From Streptococcus oralis (GTDB lineage: Bacteria; Bacillota; Bacilli; Lactobacillales; Streptococcaceae): a DNA stretch of 64,000 nucleotides. The notes under the pieces were generated by a model. That model saw only the letters and a list, made by a program, of their open reading frames with translations, ran no database searches and had not been told where the DNA came from. Shown one piece after another: positions 24,660-32,904 of the stretch. The position numbers and the translations under genes were made by a program. The stretch is taken from positions 62,001 to 126,000 of the forward strand of contig NZ_CP029257.1 in the NCBI RefSeq assembly GCF_024399415.1, written 5' to 3'. Numbering within the stretch: position 1 is the stretch's first letter; each line of letters opens with the position of its first letter.

Positions 24660-26747
24660 ATGAAATTCAATCCAAATCAGAGATATACTCGTTGGTCTAT
24701 TCGCCGTCTCAGTGTCGGTGTTGCTTCAGTTGTTGTGGCTAGTGGCTTCTTTGTCCTAGTCGGTCAACCAAGTTCTGCACGCGCTGATGTCGTCAATCCG
24801 ACTCCTGCCCAAGTCGTGCCAGACGCTGCTTCGGTGAGTGAAAAAAGCGACTTACCAGCAGAGGTTCTCAAAAAAGCAGTCGATGTAGCTCTTCCTTCAG
24901 AACAAGCAGACTCAGCACCTAAAGCAAGCTTGGATACTACAAGCTCTTCAGAAAAAGAGGATGCAACTGCTAAAGAGCCTGCAGTAGCGCCAAAAGAAGA
25001 AGTACAAGCACAACCTGACTCTAAGAAACAAACAGAAGATGCAGTTAAACCTGTGGAAAGTCCTGCGTCTACAGTTTCTGGACAAGACCGTGAAGCCAGT
25101 GAAGCGCAACCAGCGACCACCCCAGCTGAAGTGCAAAAAGGCGTGGCTGACAACACCAAAGATACAGTAGATGTTCCGGCTAGCTACCTTGACAAAGCCA
25201 ATTTCCCAGGTCCATTTACAGCTGGTGTCAACCAAGTCATTCCATACGAATTCTTCGCTGGTGACGGCATGTTGACTCGTCTTATCTTGAAAGCATCCGA
25301 CAAGGCTCCATGGTCAGACAACGGAACAGCTAAAAATCCCGCTCTCCCACCGGTAGAGAAATTGGGCAAAGGCCTTTACTTCTACGAAGTAGACTTGGCC
25401 GGAACCCAAGGCAAATCTGACAAAGAGTTGCTTGATCTCTTGAAACAAAATGGTACTCAAAGCTATAAAGCTACTATCAAGGTGTACGGTGCGAAAGACG
25501 GCAAGCCTGACTTAACTAACCTCGTAGCAACTAAAGATTTGACTGTTAATTTGAATGGCTTGACCACTCCAGCTGAAGTCCAAAAAGGTGTGGCTGACAA
25601 TACCAAAGATACAGTAGATGTCCCAGCCACTTACTTGGACAAGGCTAACTTCCCAGGACCATTTACAGCTGGTGTCAATCAAGTCATTCCATATGAATTC
25701 TTCGCTGGAGACGGCATGTTAACTCGTCTTATCTTGAAAGCATCCGATAAGGCTCCATGGTCAGACAACGGAACAGCTAAAAATCCTGCTCTCCCACCAG
25801 TAGAGAAATTGGGCAAAGGTCTTTACTTCTATGAAGTAGACTTGGCAGGCACCCAAGGAAAATCAGATAAAGAGCTGCTTGACCTCTTGAAACAAAATGG
25901 TACTCAAAGCTATAAAGCTACTATCAAGGTGTACGGTGCGAAAGACGGCAAGCCTGACTTGACTAATCTGGTAGCGACTAAAGATTTGACTGTTAATTTG
26001 AATGGTTTGACCACACCAAATCAGGTTAAAGAGTCTGTTGTTAACAATGTCAAAGACATGATTGATGTTCCAGCTAGCTACCTTGATAAGGCTAAGGTTC
26101 CTGGACCTTTCTTGGCTGGTGTCAACCAAGTTATTCCGTACGAAGCTTTTGGTGGAGATGGTATGTTGACTCGCCTCTTGTTAAAAGCCTCAGACAAAGC
26201 CCCATGGTCCGACAACGGAACAGCTAAAAATCCTGCCCTATTGCCACTTGAAGGCTTGGCTAAAGGCCAATATTTCTACGAAGTGGATTTGAATGGCAAT
26301 ACGGTTGGCAAAGAAGGACAAGCTCTTCTAGATCAACTTCGAGCTAACGGAACACATACATACCTAGCTACTGTTAAAGTCTATGGATCTAAAGATGGCA
26401 AACCTGATTTGACCAATCTGATTGCTACTCGTCAAGTAATGATTCGACTTCGTGGAAAAGAAATGGCGACAATACCATCTCAACAAGGTCAGATGAATAC
26501 GAAGCCTTCTGAAACAGGCTCTACAGGTACGACTGAGGGTATGATGGGTACAAATCACCATATGTCAGATATGAAAGTAGATCAACCAGCTTCTAGCCCA
26601 ATGGCTAATATGATGAAAAAAGATGATAAAGCGATGTTACCAAATACTGGGGAAGCTAAAACAGCTACAGCTGGGCTTGGTATCTTTGGTCTAGCCTTGG
26701 CAGGTCTTGTTGGACTTTTGGGTTTGACAACCAAACGGGAAGATTAA
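24660..26747 (+). CDS. pavB: PavB-like SSURE-repeat surface adhesin, LPXTG-anchored
   Basis: 695 residues. The YSIRK-type signal (RWSIRRLSVGVASVVVASGF, about 12-31) is followed by an acidic, Pro/Ala-rich linker (about 45-152). Three SSURE repeats of 149 residues begin at 154, 303 and 452. Then comes a Met/His-rich linker (about 600-659), the sortase motif LPNTG (660-664), a membrane helix and the tail KRED. SSURE domains bind fibronectin, plasminogen and thrombospondin in the pneumococcal orthologue (SP_0082). Repeats 1 and 2 differ by a single residue; repeat 3 is diverged. TCS08, which controls pavB in pneumococcus, is adjacent downstream. Confidence 0.93.
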   Translation: MKFNPNQRYTRWSIRRLSVGVASVVVASGFFVLVGQPSSARADVVNPTPAQVVPDAASVSEKSDLPAEVLKKAVDVALPSEQADSAPKASLDTTSSSEKEDATAKEPAVAPKEEVQAQPDSKKQTEDAVKPVESPASTVSGQDREASEAQPATTPAEVQKGVADNTKDTVDVPASYLDKANFPGPFTAGVNQVIPYEFFAGDGMLTRLILKASDKAPWSDNGTAKNPALPPVEKLGKGLYFYEVDLAGTQGKSDKELLDLLKQNGTQSYKATIKVYGAKDGKPDLTNLVATKDLTVNLNGLTTPAEVQKGVADNTKDTVDVPATYLDKANFPGPFTAGVNQVIPYEFFAGDGMLTRLILKASDKAPWSDNGTAKNPALPPVEKLGKGLYFYEVDLAGTQGKSDKELLDLLKQNGTQSYKATIKVYGAKDGKPDLTNLVATKDLTVNLNGLTTPNQVKESVVNNVKDMIDVPASYLDKAKVPGPFLAGVNQVIPYEAFGGDGMLTRLLLKASDKAPWSDNGTAKNPALLPLEGLAKGQYFYEVDLNGNTVGKEGQALLDQLRANGTHTYLATVKVYGSKDGKPDLTNLIATRQVMIRLRGKEMATIPSQQGQMNTKPSETGSTGTTEGMMGTNHHMSDMKVDQPASSPMANMMKKDDKAMLPNTGEAKTATAGLGIFGLALAGLVGLLGLTTKRED
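25119..25565 (+). repeat. SSURE repeat 1 (447 bp)
   Basis: First of three in-frame 149-codon repeats, beginning TPAEVQKGVADNTKDTVDVP. It is nearly identical to repeat 2, with only one amino-acid difference (ASYLD versus ATYLD), while some third positions differ. Confidence 0.92.
25566..26012 (+). repeat. SSURE repeat 2 (447 bp)
   Basis: Exactly 447 bases after repeat 1. Protein sequence matches repeat 1 at all but one position; the differences are mainly silent. Confidence 0.92.
26013..26456 (+). repeat. SSURE repeat 3 (about 444 bp, diverged)
   Basis: It begins TPNQVKESVVNNVKDMIDVP and differs from repeats 1 and 2 at many positions (KVPGPFLAG, YEAFGGDG, NGNTVGKEGQALLDQL), though the core APWSDNGTAKNPAL is kept. 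Confidence 0.9.
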
Positions 26748-26777
26748 GATTCAAATCACTTAAACATTAGAGAAAAT

Positions 26778-26810
26778 AGTGTTATACTAAAGCAAGTATA
26801 ACACTGTTTT
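26778..26810 (+). terminator. Terminator/attenuator between adhesin and TCS08
   Basis: AGTGTTATACT (26778-26788) pairs with AGTATAACACT (26795-26805), then GTTTTTAT. It is only 17 bases before the response-regulator start, so it may also attenuate read-through into the two-component system. Confidence 0.8.
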
Positions 26811-26827
26811 TATCGAAGGAGTGTCAG

Positions 26828-27526
26828 ATGAAAAAGACAATTTTGCTGGTTGATGATGAGATAGATATTCTAGATATTCAAAACCGCTATCTTATACAGG
26901 CAGGTTACGATGTTTTGGTCGCCCATGATGGTAAGGAGGGATTAGAGCTTTTCAGAAAAAAATCTATCGACCTCATTATCACAGATATTATGATGCCCAA
27001 TATGGACGGTTATGATTTTATCAGTGAAGTTCAGTATATCGCTCCTGATCAACCTTTCCTCTTTACAACTGCTAAGACAAGCGAACAGGATAAAATTTAT
27101 GGCTTAAGCTTGGGGGCAGATGATTTTATAGTCAAACCCTTTAGCCCACGCGAATTGGTTTTAAGAGTGAATAATATCTTGCGTCGCCTTAGCCGTGGAG
27201 GAGAGACAGAACAGATCGAGTTTGGTGACTTGGTAATCAACCATGTGACTCATGAGGTTCGCATTGGGGATCAACCTTTGGAATTGACAGTAAAATCCTT
27301 TGAACTTCTATGGATATTAGCCAGCAATCCTGAGAGAGTCTTTTCAAAGACGGAACTTTACGAGAAGGTATGGCAAGAGGACTATGTGGATGATACCAAT
27401 ACACTCAATGTTCATATCCATGCTTTGAGGCAAGAGTTGACCAAGTATACAAATTCAAATGCTCCTGCTATCAAAACTGTCTGGGGTTTGGGCTATAAGA
27501 TGGAAAGACCAAGAGGTAGAAAATGA
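26828..27526 (+). CDS. Response regulator, OmpR/PhoB family (TCS08, SaeR-like)
   Basis: 232 residues. Receiver domain (1-120) with acidic pocket VDDEID, phospho-acceptor aspartate in ITDIMMPNMDGY (about D53) and lysine in VKPFSPRE; then a winged-helix DNA-binding domain (about 130-228) with TLNVHIHALRQEL and the ending VWGLGYKME. The histidine kinase start overlaps its stop (27523-27526). Position next to pavB matches pneumococcal RR08, which acts on pavB and pilus genes. Confidence 0.93.
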   Translation: MKKTILLVDDEIDILDIQNRYLIQAGYDVLVAHDGKEGLELFRKKSIDLIITDIMMPNMDGYDFISEVQYIAPDQPFLFTTAKTSEQDKIYGLSLGADDFIVKPFSPRELVLRVNNILRRLSRGGETEQIEFGDLVINHVTHEVRIGDQPLELTVKSFELLWILASNPERVFSKTELYEKVWQEDYVDDTNTLNVHIHALRQELTKYTNSNAPAIKTVWGLGYKMERPRGRK

Positions 27527-28557
27527 AATTAAAAAACTATATTTTAGTGGGGTATCTAGTGTCGACTCTACTAACGATTTTGGTCGTTTTCTGGGCAGTC
27601 CAACGAATGTTGATCGAGAAAAGTGAAGTTTACTTTCTAGTTGGAATGACCATGATTGCTAGTTTCATTGGCGCTGCAGTGAGCATCTTTCTTTTGTCGC
27701 CTGTGTTCTCTTCTCTGAAACATTTGAAAAAACAAGCTCAGGATATAGCCAGCAAAGATTTCAGCACAGAAATTGAAACCAAAGGCCCATTAGAATTTCA
27801 AGAGCTAGGTCAGGCTTTTAATGACATGTCCCACAATTTGCAGGCTACCTTTCAATCACTTGATGAGAGCGAGCAAGAAAAGAGAATGATGATTGCGCAG
27901 CTCTCTCACGATATTAAAACTCCCATTACCTCCATTCAGGTTACTGTGGAGGGAATTCTAGATGGAGTGATTAAGGAAGAGGAACGGCTCCACTACTTAA
28001 CCACGATTGGTCGGCAAACCGAGCGTCTAAACAAGCTAGTGGAGGAATTGGATGTTCTGACTCTTAACACCCAACCTCAAGATACTGCTGATGAAGAAGT
28101 CGAAGAGGTCTTTTTAGATCAGCTGTTGATTGAGTCAATGAGTGAATTTCAACTCCAGATTGAACAAGAGGAGCGAGATGTTTACATTCAAGTATCACCT
28201 GAGTCGGCGAAAATCAAGAGCCATTCTGACAAACTTTCTCGCATTTTGGTTAATTTGTTAAACAATGCCTTTAAATATTCAGAACCAGGAACCAGAATCG
28301 AGGTTCTTGCCCAATTAACAGAACAAGAGCTGACAATCAGTGTGAAAGACGAGGGTCAGGGGATCCTTCCTGAGGATTTGGAAAAGATCTTTAAACGACT
28401 TTATCGTGTGGAAACTTCGCGCAATATGAAGACAGGTGGGCATGGATTAGGACTTGCGATTGCACGCGAACTAGCCCATCAGCTTGGTGGCGAAATCACA
28501 GCAGAAAGTCAATATGGCTTAGGAAGCAAGTTTACATTCAGCCTCAATTTGAAATAA
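27523..28557 (+). CDS. Sensor histidine kinase (TCS08, SaeS-like)
   Basis: 344 residues. Two N-terminal membrane helices (about 5-25 and 38-60) with almost no extracellular loop, that is an intramembrane-sensing kinase, then a HAMP domain (about 60-115), H-box LSHDIKTPITSIQ (H about 130), N-box ILVNLLNNAFKYS, G1 VKDEGQGI and G2 GGHGLGLAIAREL. All catalytic motifs are intact. It is coupled to the response regulator by a four-base overlap. The short sensor loop fits detection of membrane stress or peptides, as in SaeS. Confidence 0.93.
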   Translation: MKLKNYILVGYLVSTLLTILVVFWAVQRMLIEKSEVYFLVGMTMIASFIGAAVSIFLLSPVFSSLKHLKKQAQDIASKDFSTEIETKGPLEFQELGQAFNDMSHNLQATFQSLDESEQEKRMMIAQLSHDIKTPITSIQVTVEGILDGVIKEEERLHYLTTIGRQTERLNKLVEELDVLTLNTQPQDTADEEVEEVFLDQLLIESMSEFQLQIEQEERDVYIQVSPESAKIKSHSDKLSRILVNLLNNAFKYSEPGTRIEVLAQLTEQELTISVKDEGQGILPEDLEKIFKRLYRVETSRNMKTGGHGLGLAIARELAHQLGGEITAESQYGLGSKFTFSLNLK

Positions 28558-28571
28558 AGCCGTAAAATCCC

Positions 28572-28758
28572 TTTACAAATCTAGCTTTTCATGGTACAAT
28601 AGCCTTTGTGTGAAATAGCAGCAGGAAAGCATGAAGCTCGTCAACAGGTGTCTTATGACAAGTAACCTTGGCTGTTTAGGCGAAGGGCATCTGCACGAAT
28701 CAGGGCTTTCTAAGTGACTATTTCCGCCAAATATTATTTATATCAGGAGGACATACAT
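28572..28758 (+). promoter_or_regulatory. rpsD promoter and structured 5' leader (S4 autoregulation candidate)
   Basis: TTTACA (28572-28577), 17-base spacer, TACAAT (28595-28600). The leader of about 150 bases is closed by GAAATAG (28612-28618) pairing with CTATTTC (28718-28724) and contains smaller hairpins. Ribosomal protein S4 represses its own mRNA in many Firmicutes through such a leader. The ribosome site AGGAGGA at 28745-28751 lies just outside the closing stem. Confidence 0.65.
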
Positions 28759-29370
28759 ATGTCACGTTATACAGGACCATCTTGGAAACAAGCTCGTCGC
28801 CTTGGCCTTTCACTTACAGGTACAGGTAAAGAATTGGCACGTCGTAACTACGTACCAGGACAACACGGACCAAACAACCGTTCTAAATTGTCAGAATACG
28901 GTTTGCAATTGGCTGAAAAACAAAAACTTCGTTTCACTTACGGTGTAGGTGAAAAACAATTCCGTAACTTGTTCGTACAAGCTACTAAGATCAAAGGCGG
29001 AATCCTAGGTTTCAACTTCATGCTTCTTTTGGAACGTCGTTTGGATAACGTTGTTTACCGTCTTGGCCTTGCGACTACTCGTCGTCAAGCTCGTCAATTC
29101 GTAAACCACGGTCACATCCTTGTGGACGGAAAACGCGTTGATATCCCATCATACCGTGTAACTCCAGGTCAAGTGATCTCAGTTCGTGAAAAATCATTGA
29201 AAGTTCCAGCAATCCTTGAAGCAGTAGAAGCTACTCTTGGACGTCCAGCATTCGTATCATTCGATGCTGAGAAATTGGAAGGTTCATTGACTCGCTTGCC
29301 AGAACGCGACGAAATCAACCCAGAAATCAACGAAGCACTTGTCGTTGAATTCTACAACAAAATGCTTTAA
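28759..29370 (+). CDS. rpsD: 30S ribosomal protein S4
   Basis: 203 residues, the usual streptococcal length. It binds 16S rRNA early in small-subunit assembly. The start [20 protein letters not shown] is characteristic, and the S4 RNA-binding domain (about 93-155) contains [20 protein letters not shown] and [20 protein letters not shown] 28759 with AGGAGGA upstream is correct; an in-frame upstream ATG at 28714 lies in the regulatory leader. A single-gene unit with a terminator behind it. Confidence 0.98.
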   Translation: MSRYTGPSWKQARRLGLSLTGTGKELARRNYVPGQHGPNNRSKLSEYGLQLAEKQKLRFTYGVGEKQFRNLFVQATKIKGGILGFNFMLLLERRLDNVVYRLGLATTRRQARQFVNHGHILVDGKRVDIPSYRVTPGQVISVREKSLKVPAILEAVEATLGRPAFVSFDAEKLEGSLTRLPERDEINPEINEALVVEFYNKML

Positions 29371-29390
29371 TTTTAAGAAATATCTTACAG

Positions 29391-29415
29391 AAAGCCTACA
29401 ACAGTGGGCTTTTTG
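29391..29415 (+). terminator. rpsD terminator
   Basis: AAAGCCTAC and GTGGGCTTT form a short stem followed by TTG; ends rpsD. Confidence 0.75.
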
Positions 29416-29589
29416 CTTTGTCTTAAAATGTTGATTTCTGGGTTTGGGCAATGTCAAAAGGAGTGCTTTTATTCACTGAGAATCTTTCTAGCTATAGTGT
29501 AAAGAAATCCGTGTTTTAGTTGACTTTTCCGCCCTCATTTTCAGCTTTTGTGCTAAAATAGATTTATAAACTTAAGATAAGGAATGTTT

Positions 29590-30396
29590 ATGAAATCGGG
29601 TAATGTATTATTGAAAGGATGCCTTTATTTCTGGGGTGGCTTGTTTTTGCTGGGTCTCTTGGTTCAGGTAGCTCTGCCTTTGGCAATTTGTGGTTTGATA
29701 GGTTTCGGGGCTTATCTAGCCTATAAGCGTTGGCGTTATCCTCTTTTGAAGGATCGTTCTTTGGAAGATCAGATTGAGCTTTTAAAAGCGCGGATTCGTC
29801 AGGCTGATAAAGATATCCAGCAGTTAGAAGAGACCTTGTCTGAGAAAGGCTCAGCAGCCTATAAAAGCCTAGCTAACCAGGTCTTGATTGAACTTCAAGA
29901 AATTCATCAAGAGGCTAATCGTTTAAAATCTTATATTGACGAAGCTGTTTATAGTCGCATTGATAAAAAGGTTCGCTCAGTAAGGGCGACCATAGACGTC
30001 CAGCTAGAGCGACTAGAAAGAGAGAGTCTGGTAGACATCGAAAACAAGGAGCCCGAAGAATTGGCGCCTGAATTGTCTCAGACCTTGGCAAATATTGCTG
30101 CGGACCATCAAGCGATTCTTGACAAAATCGAGTCATCGGATGTTGGAGCCAAAGAAGAGCTGACAGCCATCCATAGTTTAAAAATGGAGAAATTCCAAAC
30201 AATTTTAGAGGGCTATTTAAAGATTAAGGCAAATCCAAAAAATTATAATCGGGCGGAAGAACGCTTGGAACAAGCTAAAGCAGCTATCGAACAATTTGAC
30301 CTTGAACTAGACCAAGTTTTGAGAGAGCTCAATGAAACAGATATGCGCGATTTTGATATTAGCCTGCGTATCTTAGGAAAAGATCGCAAAGAATAG
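29590..30396 (+). CDS. XpaC-like protein (partner of TelA)
   Basis: 268 residues. Two N-terminal membrane helices (about 8-45) are followed by long coiled-coil-like helices (about 55-260) rich in Lys, Glu and Gln. This is the 5-bromo-4-chloroindolyl-phosphate hydrolysis (XpaC) family, an old name without proven enzymatic meaning. ATG 29590 is chosen since AAGGA lies at a good distance; ATG 29584 would touch it. The TelA gene follows after 21 bases, an arrangement widespread in Firmicutes and linked to envelope stress. Confidence 0.82.
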   Translation: MKSGNVLLKGCLYFWGGLFLLGLLVQVALPLAICGLIGFGAYLAYKRWRYPLLKDRSLEDQIELLKARIRQADKDIQQLEETLSEKGSAAYKSLANQVLIELQEIHQEANRLKSYIDEAVYSRIDKKVRSVRATIDVQLERLERESLVDIENKEPEELAPELSQTLANIAADHQAILDKIESSDVGAKEELTAIHSLKMEKFQTILEGYLKIKANPKNYNRAEERLEQAKAAIEQFDLELDQVLRELNETDMRDFDISLRILGKDRKE

Positions 30397-30417
30397 GGTA
30401 GACACAAAGGAGTAACC

Positions 30418-31665
30418 ATGACAGAATTTAATTTTGATATTGATCAGATTGCTAATAATACAGTGGCCAAAGTGGACAAGACAACCGAAATCATCGAGAC
30501 CAATACAGGCTCAGCCCAGACGATCACCTTTCTTGAAAAGCTAAGTCCTGAGCAACAAGAGCAAATCAAGGCGCGCGTCCCTCAGTTGGTGGATCAGTTT
30601 GTCACAGACCAAAATGCTCTCTTGGACTTTGGTCAATCAGCGGTGGAAGGTGTCAATGGTACGGTTAACCGTATTTTGACCGAGCAGAAGAAACTGCAAA
30701 TTCCTCAGGTGGATGACCTGCTGAAAAATACCAACCGTGAGCTCCAAGGTTTTGTAGCCAAATATAAGAATGCTGAAATTGCAGAGTTGGAAGAAAAGCC
30801 AAACTTTTTGCAAAAATTGTTTAAAAAGAGCCAGAACAGTCTGCAAGAATTTTATTTTGACTCAAAAACAGTTGAGCAAAAGCTAGATGGCATGGCTGCT
30901 GCTGTGGTCAAGCAAGAAGATGTGCTGGCGCGAAATATTGTTTCTGCTGAAATGCTGATTGAGGACAATACCAAATCCATTGAAAATCTAGTGGGAGTTA
31001 TTTCCTTTATAGAAGCAAGCCAGACAGAAGCTGGCAATCGTGCTGCAGAACTGAAGGCTCAAGTTGACCAACTAGATTCAAGTACGGTAGAATATCAAAC
31101 CAAGTCCCAAGAATTAGCTCGTATGGCTGAAGTGGTCAATACACTGGAACAACAACATACAGAGTATGTTAGTCGCCTTTACGTAGCTTGGACGACGACT
31201 CCACAAATGCGTAATCTCGTCAAAGTTTCATCGGACATGCGCCAAAAATTGGGCATGCTTCGTCGCAATACCATTCCAACCATGAAGCTTTCGATTGCTC
31301 AACTTGGTATTTTGCAACAATCGATGAAATCAGGTGTCGTGGCAGATGCCATTGTCAATGCCAACAATGCCGCCCTTCAGATGCTAGCTGAAACCAGCAA
31401 GGAAGTGATTCCGCAGATGGAACGAATTGCCCAAAGTCCAACAGTAGCTGTTGAATCCGTCACCAAACTTGCTGAAAGTCTAGTCGCTCAAAACCAAGGT
31501 ATCGTTGCTGCCATTGAGTTGGGACGTCAGAAACGTGCTCAACTAGAAACAACCATCGTCAAATCCGCAGAAATGATCAACGATTCTGTTAAACTCCGCG
31601 ATGAGAAAATCGTCCAAGCCCTTCTAGACCAAGGAAAGGCTGCTCAGAAAGAAGTACAAGAATAA
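30418..31665 (+). CDS. telA: Toxic anion resistance protein TelA
   Basis: 415 residues, soluble, almost entirely helical and coiled-coil rich. Family landmarks: LSPEQQEQIKARVPQLVDQF, the middle LARNIVSAEMLIEDN and YVAWTTTPQMRNLVKVSSDM, and the C-terminal QNQGIVAAIELGRQKRAQLE. TelA proteins were named for tellurite resistance and now are tied to resistance to cell-envelope agents including lantibiotics; the mechanism is not settled. AAAGGAG precedes ATG 30418. It forms an operon with the XpaC-like gene and ends at a shared terminator. Confidence 0.92.
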   Translation: MTEFNFDIDQIANNTVAKVDKTTEIIETNTGSAQTITFLEKLSPEQQEQIKARVPQLVDQFVTDQNALLDFGQSAVEGVNGTVNRILTEQKKLQIPQVDDLLKNTNRELQGFVAKYKNAEIAELEEKPNFLQKLFKKSQNSLQEFYFDSKTVEQKLDGMAAAVVKQEDVLARNIVSAEMLIEDNTKSIENLVGVISFIEASQTEAGNRAAELKAQVDQLDSSTVEYQTKSQELARMAEVVNTLEQQHTEYVSRLYVAWTTTPQMRNLVKVSSDMRQKLGMLRRNTIPTMKLSIAQLGILQQSMKSGVVADAIVNANNAALQMLAETSKEVIPQMERIAQSPTVAVESVTKLAESLVAQNQGIVAAIELGRQKRAQLETTIVKSAEMINDSVKLRDEKIVQALLDQGKAAQKEVQE

Positions 31666-31670
31666 AAATA

Positions 31671-31700
31671 AATCCTCTGCAATGTAGATTTGCAGGGGAT
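31671..31700. terminator. Bidirectional terminator between telA and the HXXEE gene
   Basis: AATCCTCTGCAA and TTTGCAGGGGATT pair with a short loop and have A/T runs on both sides. Confidence 0.85.
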
Positions 31701-31701
31701 T

Positions 31702-32223
31702 TTATTCGTTTTTGTGAACAAGCCAGGTGGAATACTTTCTCCCAAGCCAGAGAGCAAAGAGGAGATTGATGACGACGATGCCTGAACCGACCAGTGAAAA
31801 TAGGAAAAATTCGCTGGTCGAAACTCGCCATAAATGTACAATGTCTGTAATCAAATAAGCACTGACAGGAAAACAAATGGTAGAAGTAATCAGAGCAGGG
31901 ATATACTTGCGAAGAAGGATTGATTGTCCGATATGGAGCAAGAGATGAAGTGCAAAGGCCACAAATCCCCCTAGCCAAACTAGTTCAAGAACTCTAGATT
32001 GAGTAAAATACGCTAATAAAGTGATGGATAAGACAAGGAAAAATTCTTCAAAAACAGCAAGGGCAAATCCCTCTGTTGTCATTTCCTTGTGGATTTTGAG
32101 AATAGTTGGCGCCTTTTGGGCAAGCAAGGTTTCGTTGAGACGGATCCAAGGGACAAGACCGATAATTTCTTCCATATCGTGAAAGATAAAAAGTAGAGGA
32201 AACATCCAAAGATAATACGCCAT
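31702..32223 (-). CDS. HXXEE-domain membrane protein
   Basis: 173 residues, about five membrane helices. The motif HDMEE lies near the N-terminus (residues 15-19, FIFHDMEEIIG), and further conserved histidines follow (ALHLLLHIGQ). This gives the family its name; a metal-site or quinone-linked role is guessed for the family but unproven. Ribosome site CAGGAGAG precedes ATG 32223. It is convergent with telA and is the last core gene before the accessory island. Confidence 0.82.
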   Translation of the reverse strand: MAYYLWMFPLLFIFHDMEEIIGLVPWIRLNETLLAQKAPTILKIHKEMTTEGFALAVFEEFFLVLSITLLAYFTQSRVLELVWLGGFVAFALHLLLHIGQSILLRKYIPALITSTICFPVSAYLITDIVHLWRVSTSEFFLFSLVGSGIVVINLLFALWLGRKYSTWLVHKNE

Positions 32224-32266
32224 AAATCTCTCCTGAAAAGCTAAAGACTGCCAGTAAATAAAGCAA

Positions 32267-32288
32267 AAAACGCCCAGTAAGGCGTTTT
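32267..32288. terminator. Terminator (original rpmG terminator?)
   Basis: AAAACGCC and GGCGTTTT pair around CAGTAA. It lies 10 bases from a duplicated rpmG end, the same order as at rpmG itself (terminator 38369-38394, gene end 38421), so it is probably the terminator rpmG had before the island inserted. Works for both strands. Confidence 0.75.
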
Positions 32289-32297
32289 GAGTTAGGT

Positions 32298-32319
32298 ATG
32301 CTTACTTCACTTCTGTAAA
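32298..32319. repeat. Candidate attachment site, distal copy (rpmG 3'-end duplicate)
   Basis: This 22-base sequence matches 38417-38438 at all but one position. On the minus strand it encodes the last residues of ribosomal protein L33 (FTEVK and stop), with a silent GTG for GTT change. No other part of rpmG is present here. Together the two copies bound a 6.1-kb AT-rich block in direct orientation, as left by a tyrosine integrase acting on the rpmG 3' end. Confidence 0.75.
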
Positions 32320-32697
32320 AATTAACTTCTACTCTTACAAAGCTTATTCTGACATACTTTATAACAGTCTAAAAAAGGTAGAGATTCATACATTATCTAG
32401 ATTTTCTAAAAGTACTCTATTAAACTTAAAACCTGGTTTGGAAAGTATGGGTTTCAGTTGGATTAAAAACAGCGTAATATCAAGGATTTTCAGAACGATA
32501 TCTACTTTTTAATTTCATAAAATTTGAATCAATATTTTTTAAATAGGGGAATAGTTCGGTTCTGTAAGTATTAATATAATGCACCACAAAGCTTATTATA
32601 TCAGTTTTTCCCCAGTTTTAGAAAAATAATTAGAGTAGAAAACAACATCTAGATTTTCCACAAAATCTTTTGTCAAACATTAATGGAAATGAGAATG

Positions 32698-32757
32698 TTG
32701 ATATAATCGTATTGATTAACATTTTTAGGTAACTGCCCCTGTCAGTTTGTAGCCATA
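32698..32757. repeat. Island-internal direct repeat, copy 1
   Basis: It starts TTGATATAATCGTATTGATT and contains the small hairpin AACTG...CAGTT. The related copy 2 is at 35692-35750 in the same orientation; the pair brackets the ApeA gene and its partner. Confidence 0.65.
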
Positions 32758-32808
32758 TTTATAAGCGACCAAAGTCGCAAAAACTGTGTCAATTGTTCCA
32801 ATTTTCAT
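32725..32808 (-). CDS. Possible 27-residue peptide downstream of apeA-like gene
   Basis: ATG 32808 is preceded by AGGATG at a normal distance and opens a 27-codon frame, starting MKIGTIDTVFATLVAYKYGY and ending TGAVT. It follows the ApeA gene by 96 bases on the same strand. Its 3' end lies inside repeat copy 1; the matching segment at copy 2 has no open frame. It could be a real small peptide or a chance reading frame. Confidence 0.3.
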   Translation of the reverse strand: MKIGTIDTVFATLVAYKYGYKLTGAVT

Positions 32809-32904
32809 TAAAACATCCTAAAAGTTAGATGAATATCTTCTCCAAGGATTTTAGTTTTGTATTTATAATTAAAAACAGAAAACATTGAGCTAATGGCTTG
32901 GCTT

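Larger units (their letters stand above)
32224..32904. other. Left end of the accessory island, mostly non-coding
   Basis: 681 bases containing a terminator (32267-32288), the duplicated end of rpmG (32298-32319), a degenerate second copy of the same left-end sequence (about 32560-32660), a repeat shared with 35692-35750, and a possible 27-codon ORF (32725-32808). The rest is AT-rich with no recognisable gene. Confidence 0.6.

Noticed and set aside
28714..28758. Upstream in-frame ATG for rpsD
   Set aside because: It lies in the closing stem of the leader; the AGGAGGA ribosome site serves ATG 28759, and S4 is normally 203 residues.
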